A DNA stretch of 64,000 bases from positions 62,001 through 126,000 of the forward strand of contig MGPQ01000012.1 of NCBI GenBank assembly GCA_001797465.1, read 5' to 3'. Made by a program: the position numbers and the translations under genes. The notes beneath the pieces are model-generated. The model was not told the DNA's origin and ran no database searches. It saw nothing but the letters and a program-made list of their open reading frames with translations. Shown in pieces: positions 53,674-63,399 of this stretch. The stretch's first letter is position 1. Each line of letters starts with the position of its first letter. The stretch comes from Deltaproteobacteria bacterium GWB2_55_19 (GTDB lineage Bacteria > Desulfobacterota > GWC2-55-46).

Positions 53674-54234
53674 ATGACAAAGGAAGATATATTCACTGAC
53701 CTAAAAAAAAGGATGGCGAAAGCCGTGGAGGCCTTCAACCACGAGCTCTCGGGTCTGCGCACCGGAAGGGCCTCGCTAACCATCCTCGACAACGTAAAGG
53801 TCGATTACTTCGGGAACCTGACCCCTGTAAAGGGGCTCGCCACGCTCTCCGTCCCGGAGAGCAGGACCATCTCCATACAGCCCTGGGACGTCTCGCAGAT
53901 ACACGCCATCGAAAAGGCTATCCAGACCTCGGGCCTCGGCTTGAACCCCTCGAACGACGGCAAGGCCATACGCATAGTGTTCCCCCCGCTTACCGAAGAG
54001 CGGAGAAAAGACCTCGTGAAGATCGCCAAAAAACACGGCGAAGAGTGCAAGGTCTCCATCAGGAACACCCGGAGAGACGCGAACGAGGATCTCAAGAAAC
54101 TCGAAAAGGACAAAAAGGTATCCCAGGACGACCTTAAGAAATACCAGCACGAGGTCCAGGACCTGACCGATAAGCAGATAGCTAAAATAGACGAGATCCT
54201 CTCGGCCAAAGAGGCCGAGATCATGGAAGTTTGA
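53674..54234 (+). CDS. frr: Ribosome recycling factor
   Basis: 186 aa. LRTGRASLTILDNVKVDYFG, PWDVSQIHAIEKAIQTSGLGLNP and FPPLTEERRKDLVK-like segments are family signatures. With EF-G it splits post-termination ribosomes. GAGGGG precedes the ATG. The 213 bp gap to uppS contains an inverted repeat (54242-54375). Confidence 0.98.
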   Translation: MTKEDIFTDLKKRMAKAVEAFNHELSGLRTGRASLTILDNVKVDYFGNLTPVKGLATLSVPESRTISIQPWDVSQIHAIEKAIQTSGLGLNPSNDGKAIRIVFPPLTEERRKDLVKIAKKHGEECKVSIRNTRRDANEDLKKLEKDKKVSQDDLKKYQHEVQDLTDKQIAKIDEILSAKEAEIMEV

Positions 54235-54241
54235 GTTAAAA

Positions 54242-54375
54242 GAAAATGCCTGGGGACCTTTTTATAAAAAGGGTGCTTGCGCACGCAAATTCTCAAATCG
54301 GAATTTTCTTGGACGGTAAGGTATAGTCGAGCGATACGATTTTACCAGTCCGGGACGGACCCCCCGGGCATTTTC
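54242..54375. repeat. Long-range inverted repeat between frr and uppS
   Basis: GAAAATGCCTGGGG (54242-54255) pairs with CCCCCGGGCATTTTC (about 54361-54375) with one mismatch. Nested inside are ACCTTTTTATAAAAAGGGT and a GGTAA...TTACC pair. It may be a decayed MITE-like element or a structured leader of uppS. Confidence 0.5.
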
Positions 54376-54447
54376 ATTGTCATGTACCTCCGCCATCCCG
54401 CCTCTATTTGGCTTGTGATGTGGAAAAGTTTGTGGTAAATTTTTAAG

Positions 54448-55185
54448 ATGGTCGATTCTTCCAGGGAAAAGCTCCCCCGACACATAGCCATTATAATGGA
54501 CGGCAACGGCCGCTGGGCGAGGCAGAGGTTTTTAAACCGCATCAACGGCCACAGGAAGGGTATCGAGGCGGCCAGGGAAGCGGTGCGCGCGTGCAGGGAG
54601 CTGGGTGTGGACTGCCTGACTCTCTACACGTTTTCAAAGGAGAACTGGAACCGGCCCGCCCACGAGGTACACATGCTGATGATGTTCCTCGAGAGCCATC
54701 TTAAAGGCGAGGAGAGGAACCTCGTCGACAACAACATCCGTTTCAGGGCCATAGGGTCCATAGCCGACCTCCCCGAGGGCGTCCGCGCCGTCGTGGCGGA
54801 CCTCGAAAACAAAACCCGCTACAACTCAGGCATGGTATTGCAGCTGGCGCTTAGTTACAGCGGGAGGGACGAGATAACCCACGCCGCTAAAGAGCTAGCC
54901 ATGCGGGTCAGAGAAGGCGCGCTGAACCCAGAGGATATAACCGAGGACGCGTTCAGCGATTGTCTCTACACCAGGGGCATGCCGGACCCCGACCTCCTGA
55001 TAAGGACGAGCGGGGAGAAGAGGATAAGCAACTTCCTCCTCTGGCAATTGGCGTACACAGAGATATACATAACCGACGTCCTCTGGCCAGACTTTACGAG
55101 GGCGCACCTCGAAGAGGCCATAAGGGATTACCAGTCCAGGGACAGACGGTTCGGGCTCGTAAAGGAAATCGGCGTAGCGGGTTGA
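54448..55185 (+). CDS. uppS: Undecaprenyl diphosphate synthase
   Basis: 245 aa. IMDGNGRWARQR (catalytic Asp near 19), TLYTFSKENWNRP and DLLIRTSGEKRISNFLLWQLAYTE are signatures of the cis-prenyltransferase. It supplies the lipid carrier for peptidoglycan and O-glycans, and for the polyprenyl-phosphate sugar pathway at 21797. No clear ribosome site precedes the ATG. Confidence 0.97.
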   Translation: MVDSSREKLPRHIAIIMDGNGRWARQRFLNRINGHRKGIEAAREAVRACRELGVDCLTLYTFSKENWNRPAHEVHMLMMFLESHLKGEERNLVDNNIRFRAIGSIADLPEGVRAVVADLENKTRYNSGMVLQLALSYSGRDEITHAAKELAMRVREGALNPEDITEDAFSDCLYTRGMPDPDLLIRTSGEKRISNFLLWQLAYTEIYITDVLWPDFTRAHLEEAIRDYQSRDRRFGLVKEIGVAG

Positions 55186-55200
55186 CACAGGCCTATGAGG

Positions 55201-55247
55201 ATATCTGAGAAAAACCTGGTTAAAGGGTTTTCTCAGATATTTTTTTC
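55201..55247 (+). terminator. Intrinsic terminator between uppS and cdsA
   Basis: ATATCTGAGAAAA pairs with TTTTCTCAGATAT and the T run continues to 55247. It would reduce read-through from uppS into cdsA. Confidence 0.75.
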
Positions 55248-55277
55248 ACCGGCAATAAGCATATCAGGGAGACGAAA

Positions 55278-56081
55278 CTGAAAAGGGTAGTCACCGGCCT
55301 TGTCCTTATATCCGTCGTCCTCTATCTGGTCCTCTATACGTCGGCCTTATTCGTGCTCGGGGCCTCGACCATACTCGCCGCGCTCGCGTTCTACGAGTTC
55401 AACAGGCTCTCATCCGTAAAGGTGAGGGACTCCTGGCTCGATTCCCTGGGTATGCTAGCCGCGCTTTCAGTGCCTTCGGCGGTTTTTTTTTGCGGTGTAA
55501 CGGCGTTCGCGCCGATGATAACAGGCGCGGTATTCGTCTTCTTTCTCTTCGGGATGTTCAGGGGGCGTGAGTTCAGGGATACGGCAAATGACGTCTCATT
55601 CAAGGCCATGGGGCTCTCATACGCGGCCCTGCCTTTCGCGTTCCTGCCGCTCATAAAGTCCATGTTCCAGGGGGAGATGTGGATACTCTTCCTCTTCGCG
55701 GTCATCTGGGCGAACGACACGCTCGCCTTCGCTGTTGGCAAAACGTTCGGCAGGACCAAGCTCTGCCCGGAGATAAGCCCGAAGAAGACGGTCGAGGGGG
55801 CGATAGGCGGGCTCATCGGGGGAATGACAGCGGCGTTTTTTTTCAGCTCCTGGATAGATGCGGGGCTTTGGGTCCTGATAGCCGCATCGATCGCGCTCGG
55901 GGTCATAGGCATTATAGGCGACCTCTCGGAGTCGGTCTTAAAGAGGTCCGCGGGCGTCAAGGACTCGGGCGCTTTGTTGCCCGGCCACGGAGGGGTCCTC
56001 GACAGGGTGGACAGCCTCCTTTTCGCGGTGCCCGCGCTCTATTATTTCCTTCAGTTCAAGACACTCTTCGCCGGCGGTTAG
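55278..56081 (+). CDS. cdsA: Phosphatidate cytidylyltransferase, probable CTG start
   Basis: 267 aa if translation starts at CTG 55278. The N-terminal sequence from there (KRVVTGLVLISVVLYLVLYT) is the expected first membrane helix of CdsA, and AGGGAG lies 6 bp upstream. The only later in-frame start is GTG 55353, which would delete that helix. About eight membrane helices; SPKKTVEGAIGG and the CdsA signature region DLSESVLKRSAGVKDSG...HGGVLDRVDSL are present. It makes CDP-diacylglycerol for phospholipid synthesis. dxr starts 2 bp after its stop. Confidence 0.9.
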   Translation: MKRVVTGLVLISVVLYLVLYTSALFVLGASTILAALAFYEFNRLSSVKVRDSWLDSLGMLAALSVPSAVFFCGVTAFAPMITGAVFVFFLFGMFRGREFRDTANDVSFKAMGLSYAALPFAFLPLIKSMFQGEMWILFLFAVIWANDTLAFAVGKTFGRTKLCPEISPKKTVEGAIGGLIGGMTAAFFFSSWIDAGLWVLIAASIALGVIGIIGDLSESVLKRSAGVKDSGALLPGHGGVLDRVDSLLFAVPALYYFLQFKTLFAGG

Positions 56082-56082
56082 G

Positions 56083-57240
56083 ATGGATAGAGAGCAAAAG
56101 GGGCTTGCGATACTCGGCTCCACTGGGTCCATCGGAACGTCCGCGCTCGACGTAGTAAGGAGATACCCTGAGAGGTTCAGGGTCGTCACTCTCGCCGGGG
56201 GGACGAATATGGAGCTCCTTAAAAGGCAGGCCGAGGAGTTCCGGCCCGAGTTAGTCTCTGTCCTTGAGAGCGACGCGGCCTCTAAACTTAAGAGAGAGCT
56301 CGGTATTCCGGTCAAGGCAGGCGCCGAAGGCGCGATAGAGGCGGCGATACACCCGGGAGTGAAGACGGTCGTCTCGGCTGTTTCAGGGGCCGCCGGGTTA
56401 CTGCCGACGGTCGCGGCCATAAGGGCGGGAAAAGATATCGCGCTCGCTAATAAAGAGACGCTCGTCCTTGCCGGTCCGCTTGTGATGGAAGAGGTAAAGG
56501 CCCGAGGCGTCCGCCTCATGCCTGTGGACAGCGAGCACAGCGCGGTTTTTCAGTCGTTGCTCGGCCACAGGGCCGAGGACCTGACGAGGGTGATACTAAC
56601 CGCTTCCGGCGGGCCGTTTCTGAAGAGACGCTCGGACTCGCTCCATTCGGTCACGCCGGATGAGGCCCTGCGCCACCCCAGGTGGAATATGGGGCGGAAG
56701 ATATCGATAGATTCGGCGACGCTCATGAACAAGGGGCTGGAGGTCATAGAGGCGTCTTTCCTCTTCGGAGTGCCGGCGGAGAAGATATCGGTCGTGATAC
56801 ACCCTGAATCCATCGTGCACTCGATGGTCGAGTACGCGGACGGCTCCGTGATAAGCCAGATGTCCTCTCCGGACATGCGGGGGCCTATCGCGTACGCGCT
56901 CTCGTTCCCGGAGCGGATCGAGGCAGGGTTAAAGAGGCTGGATTTCTCGCGCCTAATGCTCGACTTCAGCTCTCCGGAGCCGGGCAGGTTCCCGTGTCTC
57001 GCCCTTGCTTATGCGGCGCTTAAAGAGGGGGGGACCCATCCGGCGGTCCTGAACGCCGTTGACGAGGTGGCGGTAGAGATGTTCCTTAAGGGGAGGCTCC
57101 CGTTTACGGGGATACCGGAGGTTATCGCCGCCGCGCTCGGGAGGTACCAGGGCAGGCGGCTTTCATCGATAGAGGACGTGATAGAAGCAGACAGGTGGGG
57201 GAGGGAGGAGGCGCGTTCTTTAATAGAGGCGCTCAACTGA
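56083..57240 (+). CDS. dxr: 1-deoxy-D-xylulose 5-phosphate reductoisomerase
   Basis: 385 aa. NADPH site LGSTGSIGTSALDVV, the metal/substrate segment PVDSEHSAVFQ, the DSATLMNKGLEVIEA motif, and HPESIVHSMVEYADGS. Second step of the MEP isoprenoid pathway, feeding uppS. Part of the frequent uppS-cdsA-dxr-rseP order. Confidence 0.98.
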   Translation: MDREQKGLAILGSTGSIGTSALDVVRRYPERFRVVTLAGGTNMELLKRQAEEFRPELVSVLESDAASKLKRELGIPVKAGAEGAIEAAIHPGVKTVVSAVSGAAGLLPTVAAIRAGKDIALANKETLVLAGPLVMEEVKARGVRLMPVDSEHSAVFQSLLGHRAEDLTRVILTASGGPFLKRRSDSLHSVTPDEALRHPRWNMGRKISIDSATLMNKGLEVIEASFLFGVPAEKISVVIHPESIVHSMVEYADGSVISQMSSPDMRGPIAYALSFPERIEAGLKRLDFSRLMLDFSSPEPGRFPCLALAYAALKEGGTHPAVLNAVDEVAVEMFLKGRLPFTGIPEVIAAALGRYQGRRLSSIEDVIEADRWGREEARSLIEALN

Positions 57241-57247
57241 TCATAAA

Positions 57248-58549
57248 ATGACGACATTCATATCATTCATAATCGTACTTGGAATATTGATATTCATCCA
57301 CGAGCTCGGCCACTTCATGGTGGCGAAATTCTCGGGCGTTGGTGTAGAGAAGTTCTCGCTCGGGTTCGGTCCGAAGCTCATCGGCATAACGAAAGGCGAG
57401 ACCGAGTACAGGATTTCCCTCCTCCCGCTCGGGGGCTACGTGAAAATGGTCGGCGAGGCCCCTGGCGAGGAGATATCCGAGAGGGACAAAGAGAGGTCTT
57501 TCACGCACAAGTCCGTGGCCAAAAGGGCCGCGATAGTAGCGGCAGGGCCTGTGATGAACCTGCTGCTCGCCGCGCTCCTCCTCCCTGTCATCTTTATGCT
57601 TGGCATACAGGTCCCGGCGTTTCTGGATGACAAGCCGGTCGTAGGATATGTTCTGCCCGATGAGCCCGCGGCAAAAGCGGGGATACAGAGGGGTGACGTC
57701 ATAGAATCCGCCGACGAGCACGTTATCACGAACTGGGAGACGCTCTTAGCCGAGCTCTCAGAGCACCCGAAGTCTCCGGTCCATCTGAAGCTACTCCGTA
57801 ACAATGAAGAGAAGGTCGTCACCATCGTCCCGGAGCCTACGCTTGAGACGGGCGCGGGCTACGGCGGCATGTTCCCGCCGATGAAGCCGATAATAGGCGA
57901 CGTCGCCAACGGTTATCCGGCAAAGGAAGCGGGCATTCAGCCAGGGGACGTCATACTCGAGGTCGACGGAAGGACGATAACCCACTGGGCCGAACTCGAG
58001 GAGATAATACACAAGAGCGGCGAGAAGAAGACCTTCCTGATCGAGAGGGACGGTAAAAGGCTTACGTTCGAGATAACGCCGAAACACAACAAGGAGGCCG
58101 ACGTCTATCTCGTCGGCATAGGCAGGAGGGACGAGCAGGTACTCCGGAGGTACGGCTTTTTCGAATCGATCCAGAAGGGGGTCGTTGCATCCGTCGAGAT
58201 GACCGAGAGGCTCTTTGCGGTCATCAAGGGGCTCGTCCTCGGCAAGTATTCATTGAAGACCCTCGGCGGCCCGATAATGATAGCGCAGGTAGCGGGCAAG
58301 GCCGCGGAGTCGGGCTTGTCCGACCTCCTCTCGCTCGTTGCGTTCTTAAGCCTCCAGCTGGGGATAATAAACCTCTTCCCCATCCCTGTCCTCGATGGAG
58401 GCCACATATTGTTCTTCGGGATAGAGTCGGTAAAGGGGAGCCCGTTGAGCGAGAAGTTCATGGCTATCGCCCAGCAGATAGGTGTAGCGCTCCTTATCGC
58501 GCTCATGGTGCTCGTCACATATAACGACCTCTTCCGTATATTCGGATAA
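57248..58549 (+). CDS. rseP: Site-2 protease RseP
   Basis: 433 aa. Zinc motif HELGH near residue 19, two PDZ domains (about 120-200 and 210-290), and NLFPIPVLDGGH with the third zinc ligand (about 376-387). Four membrane helices. It cleaves anti-sigma factors and signal peptide remnants within the membrane. A MITE-like hairpin begins 11 bp after the stop. Confidence 0.97.
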   Translation: MTTFISFIIVLGILIFIHELGHFMVAKFSGVGVEKFSLGFGPKLIGITKGETEYRISLLPLGGYVKMVGEAPGEEISERDKERSFTHKSVAKRAAIVAAGPVMNLLLAALLLPVIFMLGIQVPAFLDDKPVVGYVLPDEPAAKAGIQRGDVIESADEHVITNWETLLAELSEHPKSPVHLKLLRNNEEKVVTIVPEPTLETGAGYGGMFPPMKPIIGDVANGYPAKEAGIQPGDVILEVDGRTITHWAELEEIIHKSGEKKTFLIERDGKRLTFEITPKHNKEADVYLVGIGRRDEQVLRRYGFFESIQKGVVASVEMTERLFAVIKGLVLGKYSLKTLGGPIMIAQVAGKAAESGLSDLLSLVAFLSLQLGIINLFPIPVLDGGHILFFGIESVKGSPLSEKFMAIAQQIGVALLIALMVLVTYNDLFRIFG

Positions 58550-58559
58550 GGTCTCAATG

Positions 58560-58690
58560 CTCTAAAAATTGTTATTTTTCCTGATCTCTGCGTCAGGGCG
58601 AAAATAAAAATGCTCACATATTACCATATATGCTGCGCTTTTTATTTTCGTCCTTCCTTGACCTCAGAAAAAATCCCTAATTTTTAGAGA
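58560..58690. repeat. MITE-like long hairpin, copy 2
   Basis: About 131 bp palindrome centred near 58624: outer arms CTCTAAAAATT / AATTTTTAGAG, inner arms GGCGAAAATAAAAA / TTTTTATTTTCGTCC. Sequence closely follows copy 1 at 39321-39452, including the ACATAT...ATATATGC centre. The minus-strand peptide RSGKITIF arises from both copies, showing they are the same element. It lies between rseP and tsaB. Confidence 0.92.
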
Positions 58691-58757
58691 TAGCCTTAAG
58701 AGTGAATTTAGTGCCTTAGTCAGCCTTCCCCTCTTTTTCAGTCGTGAGGACACGCGT

Positions 58758-59459
58758 TTGAACATACTCGCCATAGACACATCCTCAGCCTCGGGCTCAA
58801 TAGCCCTCTCCAATGATAAAAGGCTCGTGGCGGAATTGACCGTCTCCGAGGCCGGGGCGCACGCCGAGTGGCTCCTTAAATCGATAGACTCATTTCTCTC
58901 AGCAATTGGTTCTTCAATAAGCGACGTCGATTTCTTTGCCGTCACGAACGGCCCAGGCTCGTTCACCGGCCTCCGGATCGGCGTATCAGCCGTTAAAGGG
59001 CTCGCGTGGTCAACCGGGAAAAAGGCGGTAGGCGTATCCGCCCTGAAAGCGCTCTCCCTGAACCTCGCGTACTCTGAACGTCCGGTATGCCCGGTGCTCG
59101 ACGCGAGAAAGGGCGAGGTCTACTCCGCGCTCTTTAAGCCCTCCGGCGGCGTGATAGAAGAGATACTGCCTGAGACCGCGATGACTCCTCCGGCCCTCAT
59201 CGACGCGCTCTCCGTCCTTAACCTCCCTGCTCCCCCGGTCTTTATCGGGGACGGCCTTAAGGCCTATGGCGATATTTTTAAGGAAAAGGTTGCGGGCGCG
59301 TCCTTTGCACACGAGACGTTCTGGCGCATAAGGGCCTCGAATATCGCCCTCCTCGCCATACCGGAGTGCGGCCAGGACGGAGACCCCAGGGACCTCACCC
59401 CGGTCTATCTTCGCAAATCCGAGGCCGAGATAAGGGCTCTCGCCGATAAATCCAAATAG
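58758..59459 (+). CDS. tsaB: tRNA threonylcarbamoyladenosine biosynthesis protein TsaB
   Basis: 233 aa, TTG start with GAGG upstream. NILAIDTSSASGSIAL at the N-terminus and NGPGSFTGLRIGVSAVKGLAW (about 65-85) are diagnostic. It is the inactive partner that, with TsaD and TsaE, makes t6A in tRNA. Follows rseP after the MITE-like hairpin. Confidence 0.95.
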   Translation: MNILAIDTSSASGSIALSNDKRLVAELTVSEAGAHAEWLLKSIDSFLSAIGSSISDVDFFAVTNGPGSFTGLRIGVSAVKGLAWSTGKKAVGVSALKALSLNLAYSERPVCPVLDARKGEVYSALFKPSGGVIEEILPETAMTPPALIDALSVLNLPAPPVFIGDGLKAYGDIFKEKVAGASFAHETFWRIRASNIALLAIPECGQDGDPRDLTPVYLRKSEAEIRALADKSK

Positions 59460-59551
59460 GTGTGGACTTTTAGGGACTTAAAGACTATAATTCCACACTT
59501 TGCATTGGTTTTCAGCCGCCCTTTCATCGAAAACAACGGGAATCTCGAATA

Positions 59552-59580
59552 TTGACAACGCTTACCCGTTGGGTTAGTAT
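59552..59580 (+). promoter_or_regulatory. Sigma-70 promoter of the DUF465-ilvD operon
   Basis: TTGACA (59552-59557), 17 bp, TAGTAT (59575-59580). Predicted start near 59587 gives a leader of about 140 nt before the ATG at 59726. The leader contains hairpins CGGAA/TTCCG and GGCAA/TTGCC; I could not match it to a known riboswitch. Confidence 0.65.
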
Positions 59581-59725
59581 TAAAAATGAGTGTGTTTTCG
59601 CTTATTTATGGCCGGGGGCGGGTTTCGGAAAAAGGTTCCGTATGGGCAAATATGGCTTGCCGGGAGGCTTGATAACGGGTTGTTGAACGGCGCGATAATC
59701 TCTTGATTCCGAAAGGAGGCCTTTT

Positions 59726-59950
59726 ATGGTGATCCAGGACGAGGTGGTGAAAAAGCTTCTCGATGAGGACGAGGCTTTCAGGAAGGCATGCAAGGCCCAC
59801 AAGGATTACGAGAACAAGCTTGAGAAGATGGAGAAAAAACCGCTCTTAAGCGCCGCTGAGAAGGTTGAGAAGAACAGGTTGAAAAAGCTCAAACTCGCGC
59901 TCAAGGACGAGATGGAACAAAGGATCTCCAAGGCGAGAACGAGGGAATAG
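59726..59950 (+). CDS. Small DUF465 (YdcH-like) protein
   Basis: 74 aa, highly charged and almost wholly helical (Lys/Glu-rich coiled coil). The family-like segment is FRKACKAHKDYENKLEKM followed by LSAAEKVEKNRLKKLKLALKDEM. GAAAGGAGG precedes the ATG. Function of DUF465 proteins is poorly known. Sits 33 bp before ilvD and probably shares its promoter. Confidence 0.85.
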   Translation: MVIQDEVVKKLLDEDEAFRKACKAHKDYENKLEKMEKKPLLSAAEKVEKNRLKKLKLALKDEMEQRISKARTRE

Positions 59951-59983
59951 AGAGGGGACAGCCGGGGCTGTAATATATAAACG

Positions 59984-61642
59984 ATGCCGATGAGAAGCGA
60001 CAGGATCAAGAAGGGACTTGAGAGGGTCCCGCACAGGGCCCTCATGTATGCGACAGGCATACCCAAGGGCGAGATGAAAAAGCCCTTCATAGGGGTAGCC
60101 ACGAGCTTTACCGACCTTATACCCGGGCACATCGGGATGAGGGACCTGGAGAGGTTCATCGAAAAGGGCGTGCACACCGGCGGAGGTTACCCGTTGCTCT
60201 TCGGCCTGCCCGGCATGTGCGACGGCATAGCCATGGGGCATAGGGGCATGCACTACTCGCTCCCTTCAAGGGAGCTCATAGCCGACATGGTCGAAAGTGT
60301 AGCCGAAGGGCACGCCTTTGACGGCCTCATCCTCCTTACCAACTGCGATAAAATCACGCCGGGCATGCTCATGGCCGCGGCGCGTGTTGACATACCCACC
60401 ATAGTAGTCACCGCGGGCCCCATGATGACCGGAAGGTACAGGGGCGCTCGCACATCGTTCATAAGGAATACATTTGAGGCGATGGGGCGGTTCAGGGCCG
60501 GGGAGATAACCAAAGGCGAGCTCGACGCCTGCGAGACCGGGGCCTGCCCTGGCGCTGGCTCCTGCCAGGGGCTCTACACCGCTAACACAATGAACTGTCT
60601 GACCGAAGTCATGGGCATGAGCCTGCCGTGGTGCGGGACGGCGCTCGCCAACTCGGCGGAAAAGAGGCGCATCGCCTTTGACAGCGGCGTGCGCATAGTA
60701 GAGCTCGTCAAAAAGAACGTCACCCCGAGGAAGATACTGACCCGCGCGGCCTTTGAGAACGCCATAAGGGCGGACCTCGCGCTCGGGGGTTCCTCTAACA
60801 CGGTGTTGCACCTCCTTGCCATAGCGCACGAGGCGGGGGTTAAGCTCCCGCTTGAGACGTTTGACGCGCTGAGTAAAGTGACGCCGCACATAACGTCCCT
60901 TGAGCCGGTCGGCGAATATTATATGGAAGACCTCCACTGGGCCGGCGGCGTCCAAGCGGTTTTGAAGAGGCTTGAGGCCTCCATAAAGGACAACCCTACG
61001 GTCTCCGGAAAGAGGGTAAAGGCGATAATCGCCGGCGTCGACTACATAGATTCCGAGGTCATAAAGCCGCTTAATGAAGCCTACCACGCGGAGGGCGGCA
61101 TAGCCGTACTGAAAGGCAACATCGCGCCGCTTGGGGCTGTCGTAAAGCAGTCGGGCGTAAGCGAGAAGATGATGAAGTTCACCGGAGCCGCCCGCGTATT
61201 CGACTCCGAAGAGGCGGCGATGAAGGCGATACTCGCTCGCGCGGTCAAGGGCGGAGAGGTCGTTGTCATCAGGTACGAGGGGCCCAGGGGAGGCCCCGGC
61301 ATGAGGGAGATGCTCGCGCCGACGGCGACCCTCATGGGCATGGGGCTCGGGGACTCCGTCGCGCTTATAACCGACGGCAGGTTCTCAGGCGGCACAAGGG
61401 GCCCCTGCGTCGGGCACATCTCTCCGGAGGCCGCCGAAGGCGGCCCCATCGCCTTCATAAAAGAGGGTGACACCATCGAGCTCGACATCCATAAGAGGAC
61501 CCTTAATCTAAAGGTAAGCGAAGCGGAACTCAGCGAGAGGAAGAAGGCGTGGACGCCTCCGGCGCCGAAGATAAAGAGCGGGTGGTTGTCCCGGTACGCA
61601 AAGGTAGTCACGTCCGCCAATACTGGAGCGGTGCTGAAATAA
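59984..61642 (+). CDS. ilvD: Dihydroxy-acid dehydratase
   Basis: 552 aa. Fe-S cysteines in [25 protein letters not shown] and [19 protein letters not shown]-terminal [15 protein letters not shown]. It dehydrates dihydroxy acids in Val/Ile synthesis and carries an oxygen-sensitive cluster. Start at 59984; ATG 59990 (MRSDRI) is equally possible. A short palindromic remnant (61648-61671) separates it from ilvB. Confidence 0.97.
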   Translation: MPMRSDRIKKGLERVPHRALMYATGIPKGEMKKPFIGVATSFTDLIPGHIGMRDLERFIEKGVHTGGGYPLLFGLPGMCDGIAMGHRGMHYSLPSRELIADMVESVAEGHAFDGLILLTNCDKITPGMLMAAARVDIPTIVVTAGPMMTGRYRGARTSFIRNTFEAMGRFRAGEITKGELDACETGACPGAGSCQGLYTANTMNCLTEVMGMSLPWCGTALANSAEKRRIAFDSGVRIVELVKKNVTPRKILTRAAFENAIRADLALGGSSNTVLHLLAIAHEAGVKLPLETFDALSKVTPHITSLEPVGEYYMEDLHWAGGVQAVLKRLEASIKDNPTVSGKRVKAIIAGVDYIDSEVIKPLNEAYHAEGGIAVLKGNIAPLGAVVKQSGVSEKMMKFTGAARVFDSEEAAMKAILARAVKGGEVVVIRYEGPRGGPGMREMLAPTATLMGMGLGDSVALITDGRFSGGTRGPCVGHISPEAAEGGPIAFIKEGDTIELDIHKRTLNLKVSEAELSERKKAWTPPAPKIKSGWLSRYAKVVTSANTGAVLK

Positions 61643-61647
61643 AAAAG

Positions 61648-61671
61648 GGCTACATCATTTTTGAGGTAGCC
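61648..61671. repeat. MITE-like remnant between ilvD and ilvB
   Basis: GGCTAC-(12 bp)-GTAGCC, with the same end AGGTAGCCTAAA found at the right of the 39321 hairpin. It looks like an internally deleted copy keeping only the terminal repeats. Confidence 0.6.
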
Positions 61672-61686
61672 TAAAGAGAACCTATT

Positions 61687-63390
61687 ATGGAAACCAGAAA
61701 AAACGGCGCAGAGGTCTTTTTGGAGTGCCTTCTTAAAGAGGGCGTCGACACGATATTCGGCTTTCCGGGCGGCGCGGTACTGCCTGTCTACGACGCGCTA
61801 TATGATTCCAAGCTGAACCATATACTCGTCCGGCACGAGCAGGGCGCCGTACACATGGCCGACGGGTACGCGCGCGCTACCGGCAGGCCCGGGGTAGTCG
61901 TAGTCACCTCCGGCCCCGGCGCTACGAACACCGTAACCGGCATAGCCACCGCCTACATGGACTCTGTCCCGTTGGTGGTATTTACCGGGCAGGTCCCGAC
62001 GGCGCTCATCGGCAACGACGCCTTCCAGGAGGCTGACATAGTCGGTATAACGAGGCCCTGCACAAAGCACAATTATCTGGTAAAGGACATAAAGGACCTC
62101 CAGAGGATAATCAAGGAGGCGTTCTATATAGCGACTACCGGGAGGCCTGGCCCCGTGCTCGTGGACATCCCGAAGGACGTCTTCACCGCCCCGTGCGAGC
62201 TCAAGTACCCGGATAAGGTCCACATAGAGAGCTATCAGCCGAACTACAAGGGACATCCGGGGCAGATAAAGAAGGCGATGGACTTTATCCTCTCGGCCAA
62301 AAGGCCGGTCGTCTACGCCGGAGGCGGTGTAATATTATCGAACGCCGCAGAGGAACTCAAGAACTTCACGACGAAGCTCAACCTTCCGGCGACGACGACG
62401 CTCATGGGCCTCGGGAGTTTCCCCGGCACGCACCCGCTCTTCATGGGCATGCTCGGGATGCACGGCACCTACTGCGCGAACATGGCGGTTATGAACACGG
62501 ACTGCCTGATAGCAATCGGCGCGCGTTTCGACGACAGGGTCACAGGCAAGATAGACGAGTTCGCGCCGTACGCGGGAATCGTCCACGTCGACATAGACCC
62601 GACTTCCATCAGCAAGAACGTGAGGGTCGATATCCCGATAGTCGGCGACGTGAGGGACGTGTTGAAAGATATGATAAGGCTTATCCCGGCGCAGAAGGAA
62701 TTGAAGGCCTATAAGGACGGGCTCAAGGACTGGCACAATCAATTGAAGGGCTGGAACGACACTCACCAGCTCTCCTACAAGTTCGAGCCAAAGGGCAAGA
62801 TAAAGCCGCAGTACGTCGTCGAGAAGCTCTATGAGGCGACGGGCGGCGACGCGATAGTCACGACCGAGGTCGGGCAGAACCAGATGTGGGCCGCGCAGTT
62901 CTTCAAGTACGACAGGCCCCGGACGTTCATAACATCCGGCGGCCTCGGCACCATGGGTTTCGGTTTTCCCGCGGCCATAGGCGCGCAAATTGCCTGCCCT
63001 GAGGCAACTGTCATAGGGATAGCCGGCGACGGGTCGTTCCAGATGAACATACAGGAGCTCGCTACCGCCGTGCAGTACAAGTTGCCTGTGAAGATCGCGA
63101 TACTTAACAACATGGTCCTCGGCATGGTCAGGCAGTGGCAGGAGTTCTTCTACAACAAGCGCTACTCGCACACATGCGTATCAGTAGCGCCGGATTTTGT
63201 AAAGCTCGCCGAGGCCTACGGGGCCGTTGGCCTTCGTGCCAAAACCCCGGCTGAGGTCGAGGGTGTCATTAAAGAGGCGATGGCCGTGAAAGACAGGCCA
63301 GTGATAATGGATTTCAGGGTCGATCCGGCGGAGTGCGTCTATCCGATGGTCCCGGCCGGCCAGCCTTTGAACAAGATGCTTCTGGTTTAG
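61687..63390 (+). CDS. ilvB: Acetolactate synthase large subunit
   Basis: 567 aa. Catalytic Glu in [34 protein letters not shown], and the TPP motif [16 protein letters not shown]...NN. Condenses pyruvate with pyruvate or 2-oxobutyrate. ilvN starts 9 bp later with a GGAGG site inside the gap. Confidence 0.98.
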   Translation: METRKNGAEVFLECLLKEGVDTIFGFPGGAVLPVYDALYDSKLNHILVRHEQGAVHMADGYARATGRPGVVVVTSGPGATNTVTGIATAYMDSVPLVVFTGQVPTALIGNDAFQEADIVGITRPCTKHNYLVKDIKDLQRIIKEAFYIATTGRPGPVLVDIPKDVFTAPCELKYPDKVHIESYQPNYKGHPGQIKKAMDFILSAKRPVVYAGGGVILSNAAEELKNFTTKLNLPATTTLMGLGSFPGTHPLFMGMLGMHGTYCANMAVMNTDCLIAIGARFDDRVTGKIDEFAPYAGIVHVDIDPTSISKNVRVDIPIVGDVRDVLKDMIRLIPAQKELKAYKDGLKDWHNQLKGWNDTHQLSYKFEPKGKIKPQYVVEKLYEATGGDAIVTTEVGQNQMWAAQFFKYDRPRTFITSGGLGTMGFGFPAAIGAQIACPEATVIGIAGDGSFQMNIQELATAVQYKLPVKIAILNNMVLGMVRQWQEFFYNKRYSHTCVSVAPDFVKLAEAYGAVGLRAKTPAEVEGVIKEAMAVKDRPVIMDFRVDPAECVYPMVPAGQPLNKMLLV

Positions 63391-63399
63391 GGAGGTCAG

